A stretch of 8,169 nucleotides of DNA from Treponema sp. (lineage in GTDB: Bacteria > Spirochaetota > Spirochaetia > Treponematales > UBA12059). Positions 6,353 through 8,169 of this stretch are shown one piece after another. The DNA lies in NCBI GenBank assembly GCA_012517645.1, contig JAAYUR010000027.1, positions 1 to 8,169 of the forward strand, in the 5' to 3' direction. How positions within the stretch are numbered: position 1 is the first letter of the stretch; the number at the start of each line of letters is the position of its first letter. The notes beneath the pieces are model-generated. The model saw only the letters and a program-made list of their open reading frames with translations. It was not told the DNA's origin and did not search any database. The position numbers and the translations under genes are program-made.

Positions 6353-7113
6353 GCGTCCACTCCGCTCAGAGCCTTGATCCGGATATAGGAAAGCAGGACC
6401 GGAAGATCCGAGGAACGTTTCCCGGCCAGCCTTCGGATCAGCCGGGGCAAGGCTGCCGGGTCGGCTGCGGTCCTCCTCGCCTCTTCCGCGTCCTCCCTGG
6501 GCAAACGGGCTTCCAGGGCGCTTGCGAGCTCGGCGAACTCCCGGAGCTCTTCCTCCGAAAAGCCCCCGCCCCCGGCGGAGGCCGGATATTCCGCCAGGCG
6601 TTCGGGTTCCAGGGTCTCCGCGTCCAGCAAGACCTCTTCCAGGTACTTAGCTGCCAGACTGGGACGGAAGAGGGCTGTATCCAGGATCCTGCGCAGGCCG
6701 GCGGCTCGAAGGGCAAAATCCTCCGATGACAGGGCCCGTCGTTCCAGGGCGAACCAGGCCGCGAAGGCCCCTAGAACGCCGGCCAGGAGCTCGTCGACCA
6801 GGGGGACCGGATCCCGGACTACGATGGAGAGGAACAAATACAGAACCAGGAAAACACCGGCGGAGGACAGGAGACGGGCGTAGAATCCCCGGTCCAGGGC
6901 GTTCTTGCGCAGACCCTTTTCGAGTTCCCCGTGAAGGACCCTGCGGATGGTCTCCGTCTCTCCCGGACCCGGTTCCGAAGCGTAGCGGCCCTCCAGGAGT
7001 ATACCCTCCGGATCCCGGAAGATCGGGCTGTCCGGTCGAAAGGGATGGAGTATCAGAAGCTCGCCCGAATACCTGCGGGCAAGATAGATGCCGAATATCT
7101 TGGGTTCTTTCAC
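6349..7113 (-). CDS. Membrane-anchored protein of unknown function with two helices
   Basis: A 254-residue protein that I do not recognise. Residues 1-80 are soluble and start KEPKIFGIYLARRYSGELL. Two adjoining hydrophobic segments follow, about 81-99 (LLSSAGVFLVLYLFLSIVV) and 105-124 (LVDELLAGVLGAFAAWFAL), forming a hairpin. The remaining 130 residues are charged and mostly helical, with a GGGG hinge at 181-184. Both soluble parts would lie on the same face of the membrane. The start must be the GTG at 7113: there is an in-frame TAG ten to twelve bases upstream and no better start just inside. No ribosome binding site precedes it, but a strong promoter-like pair sits at leaderless spacing. 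Its TGA overlaps the ATG of the four-helix membrane protein. It is the first gene of a run that ends in a peptidoglycan hydrolase, PEGA protein, xth and rhomboid. Function cannot be inferred beyond a likely envelope role. Confidence 0.82.
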   Translation of the reverse strand: MKEPKIFGIYLARRYSGELLILHPFRPDSPIFRDPEGILLEGRYASEPGPGETETIRRVLHGELEKGLRKNALDRGFYARLLSSAGVFLVLYLFLSIVVRDPVPLVDELLAGVLGAFAAWFALERRALSSEDFALRAAGLRRILDTALFRPSLAAKYLEEVLLDAETLEPERLAEYPASAGGGGFSEEELREFAELASALEARLPREDAEEARRTAADPAALPRLIRRLAGKRSSDLPVLLSYIRIKALSGVDA

Positions 7114-7119
7114 AGAGTG

Positions 7120-7148
7120 AGCCTACGAGCCGGTGGACGCGGTGTCAA
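7120..7148 (-). promoter_or_regulatory. Leaderless promoter candidate for the envelope operon
   Basis: On the minus strand a perfect consensus TTGACA (7143-7148) is followed by exactly 17 bp and TAGGCT (7120-7125, which fits the TANNNT pattern reported for leaderless genes), then six bases, then the GTG at 7113. The transcription start would therefore fall on the G of the start codon. No Shine-Dalgarno sequence lies in the interval. It is in the only sizeable gap before the six-gene run and is the best promoter in the window. Confidence 0.6.
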
Positions 7149-7166
7149 GGCGCACGAAAGAGGAGC

Positions 7167-7181
7167 GTCCGGGAACCGGAC
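7167..7181 (-). terminator. Short hairpin after the acidic-protein gene, weak terminator candidate
   Basis: On the minus strand GTCCGG, loop TTC, CCGGAC forms a perfect 6-bp GC-rich stem 12 bases after the TAA of the acidic-protein gene and 18 bases before the TTGACA box. It is followed by a mixed pyrimidine stretch (GCTCCTCTTT) instead of a real T-run, so intrinsic termination would be weak. Its position between two transcription units is what makes it plausible. Confidence 0.3.
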
Positions 7182-7192
7182 CGGCGAGGGGG

Positions 7193-8169
7193 TTATCTAG
7201 ACGTGTCCTTGAGCACTTCCTCGGCCAAGGCAGCCAGGGAGGGATCCTTCGAAATGTCCGAATCCACCGCATCCCGGTTGATCGTGTAGACGCCGTCTTC
7301 CAGGACGATCACCTCCCGCTCGGAGGAACCTTCGCCTTCCTCGGTGAACTCTTCCAGGGGTTCCGGCTCCGGAAGATCCGCATCCCCGAGGTTTTCCAGC
7401 TCCCCCTCCTGGGGCTGGAAGGCGTAGACGACCCGTCGGTCAAAGGGAAGATACTCGTACGAGGGCAGGGAACCCACGGAAGCTTCCAGATCCACCGCCG
7501 CCTCCTGGGTTTCGAATGCTGGGAGCTCCTCCAGGCGTTCCCGGTCCTCGTCGGAGAGAATCTCGACTTCGTCCCCAACAAGGGGGATGTCGTCCAGCTC
7601 TTCCTCCCGGATATCCTCCCGGATGGCGGCAAGATCGAAATCCAAGAACCCCTCTTCATCGTTCCAGCCCTCCAGGGCGGACAGATCCAGGGTGCTCAGG
7701 AAGACCTCGAACTCTACCTCTTCAAGAAGATCCTCCGGTTCCTGGGTCGGGGAACCGGGGAATTCCATAGCCTCGATCCGGGAAAGGAGTTCGGCGCTGG
7801 GGATTTTCGATCCCAGGTCCGAAATCCCGAATTCAACAAGATCGACGGTCTCGAGCTCCTCGAGATGCTCCGAAACCTCGGCTTCATCGACCGCCTCGGC
7901 CTCCTCGAAAACCTCGGCCTCTTCGACCGCTTCAGCCTCCTCGACGGCTTCGGCCTCTTCGAAAACCTCGGCCTCCTCGACCGCCTCGGCCTCCTCGACC
8001 GCATCGGCTTCCTCGACCGCTTCGGCTTCTTCGACCGCCTCGACTTCTTCGACCGCTTCGGCCTCCTCGACGGCTTCGGCCTTTTCGACCTCCTCGACCG
8101 CCTCGGCCTCTTCGAAAACCTCGACTTCCTCGACGGCTTCGGCCTTTAGAGGCGCGGCTGAGGATTGGG
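7193..8169 (-). CDS. Glutamate-rich acidic protein with hexapeptide repeat, N-terminus outside window
   Basis: The frame is open from the window edge to a TAA at 7193-7195, giving 324 visible residues; the true start lies beyond 8169. I do not recognise the family. After a short Ser/Ala/Pro stretch comes a 93-residue block of AEAVEE-type hexads (7865-8143). Next is a transition (HLEELETVDLVEFGISDLG) and a very acidic body containing DLSALEGWNDEEGFLDFDL and DIREEELDDIPLVGDEVEIL. The C-terminal part is more ordered, with YEYLPFDRRVVYAFQP and REVIVLEDGVYTINRDAV, which look like beta strands. There is no membrane segment or signal in the visible part. The internal Met at 7768 is a possible start but has no ribosome binding site, and the open, in-phase repeat upstream argues that the gene is longer. 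The repeat may be a spacer or an ionic interaction surface; this is inference. The hairpin and promoter after it separate it from the envelope operon. Confidence 0.8.
   Translation of the reverse strand, partial: QSSAAPLKAEAVEEVEVFEEAEAVEEVEKAEAVEEAEAVEEVEAVEEAEAVEEADAVEEAEAVEEAEVFEEAEAVEEAEAVEEAEVFEEAEAVDEAEVSEHLEELETVDLVEFGISDLGSKIPSAELLSRIEAMEFPGSPTQEPEDLLEEVEFEVFLSTLDLSALEGWNDEEGFLDFDLAAIREDIREEELDDIPLVGDEVEILSDEDRERLEELPAFETQEAAVDLEASVGSLPSYEYLPFDRRVVYAFQPQEGELENLGDADLPEPEPLEEFTEEGEGSSEREVIVLEDGVYTINRDAVDSDISKDPSLAALAEEVLKDTSR
7865..8143. repeat. Degenerate 18-bp coding tandem repeat (AEAVEE hexads)
   Basis: Fifteen full 18-bp units plus one half unit. On the minus strand the usual unit is GCC GAG GCG GTC GAG GAG, read as AEAVEE. 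Variants in protein order include VEVFEE, a three-residue half unit VEK, VEAVEE, ADAVEE, two AEVFEE, AEAVDE and AEVSEH. Every VF unit uses the same codons, GTT TTC, in place of GCG GTC, which points to spread by unit duplication. All length changes are multiples of three bases, so the frame is kept. Confidence 0.9.

Noticed and set aside
7133..8149. Plus-strand open frame of 338 codons with LGLLDRFGLFDR-type repeats
   Set aside because: It is the antisense reading of the AEAVEE repeat; an 18-bp repeat without stops keeps this frame open automatically. It lacks a convincing ribosome binding site and runs through the envelope-operon promoter and hairpin. All other genes here are on the minus strand.

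Overview
This window is GC-rich (I estimate low-60s percent) and is coded almost wholly on the minus strand. Nine genes are visible. The window cuts the first and the last of them: the low-coordinate end removes the C-terminus of one, and the high-coordinate end removes the N-terminus of the other. I recognise Kbl, a PIN-PhoH ATPase, a rhomboid protease, exonuclease III, a PEGA-repeat protein and a LysM/M23 endopeptidase. This set, with two unknown membrane proteins and a glutamate-rich repeat protein, would suit a high-GC spirochaete (Spirochaetota). That placement rests on remembered gene families and is tentative; no rRNA or tRNA is present to test it.

Layout in the direction of transcription (high to low coordinates). 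First comes the C-terminal part of an acidic protein whose visible N-terminal third is a degenerate hexapeptide repeat (8169-7193). A 79-bp gap follows, holding a short hairpin and a promoter with a perfect TTGACA box placed exactly for a leaderless GTG start. Next is a tightly packed run: a two-helix membrane protein (7113-6349), a four-helix membrane protein (6352-5921), a LysM/M23 endopeptidase (5924-4932), an exported PEGA-type protein (4935-3934), exonuclease III (3917-3132) and a rhomboid protease (3135-2575). Then a 50-bp gap with a second, weaker leaderless-type promoter leads into the PIN-PhoH ATPase (2524-1214) and a small zinc-ribbon protein (1217-903). A 103-bp gap carries a heptamer tandem repeat, and then kbl begins (799 downward).

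Five of the eight gene junctions are ATGA overlaps, with the stop of one gene inside the start of the next. This suggests translational coupling within two transcription units. The first unit looks like a cell-envelope module (two unknown membrane proteins, a peptidoglycan hydrolase and a PEGA protein) that runs into a DNA-repair nuclease and an intramembrane protease. The second pairs a PIN-PhoH ATPase with a zinc-ribbon/coiled-coil partner. Kbl is threonine/glycine metabolism and probably separate.

I found no CRISPR array, insertion sequence, phage gene or RNA gene. The more unusual signals are the repeat-rich acidic protein, the two leaderless promoters with the same geometry, the heptamer array that forms the end of a gene, and a marked excess of the palindrome GGATCC.
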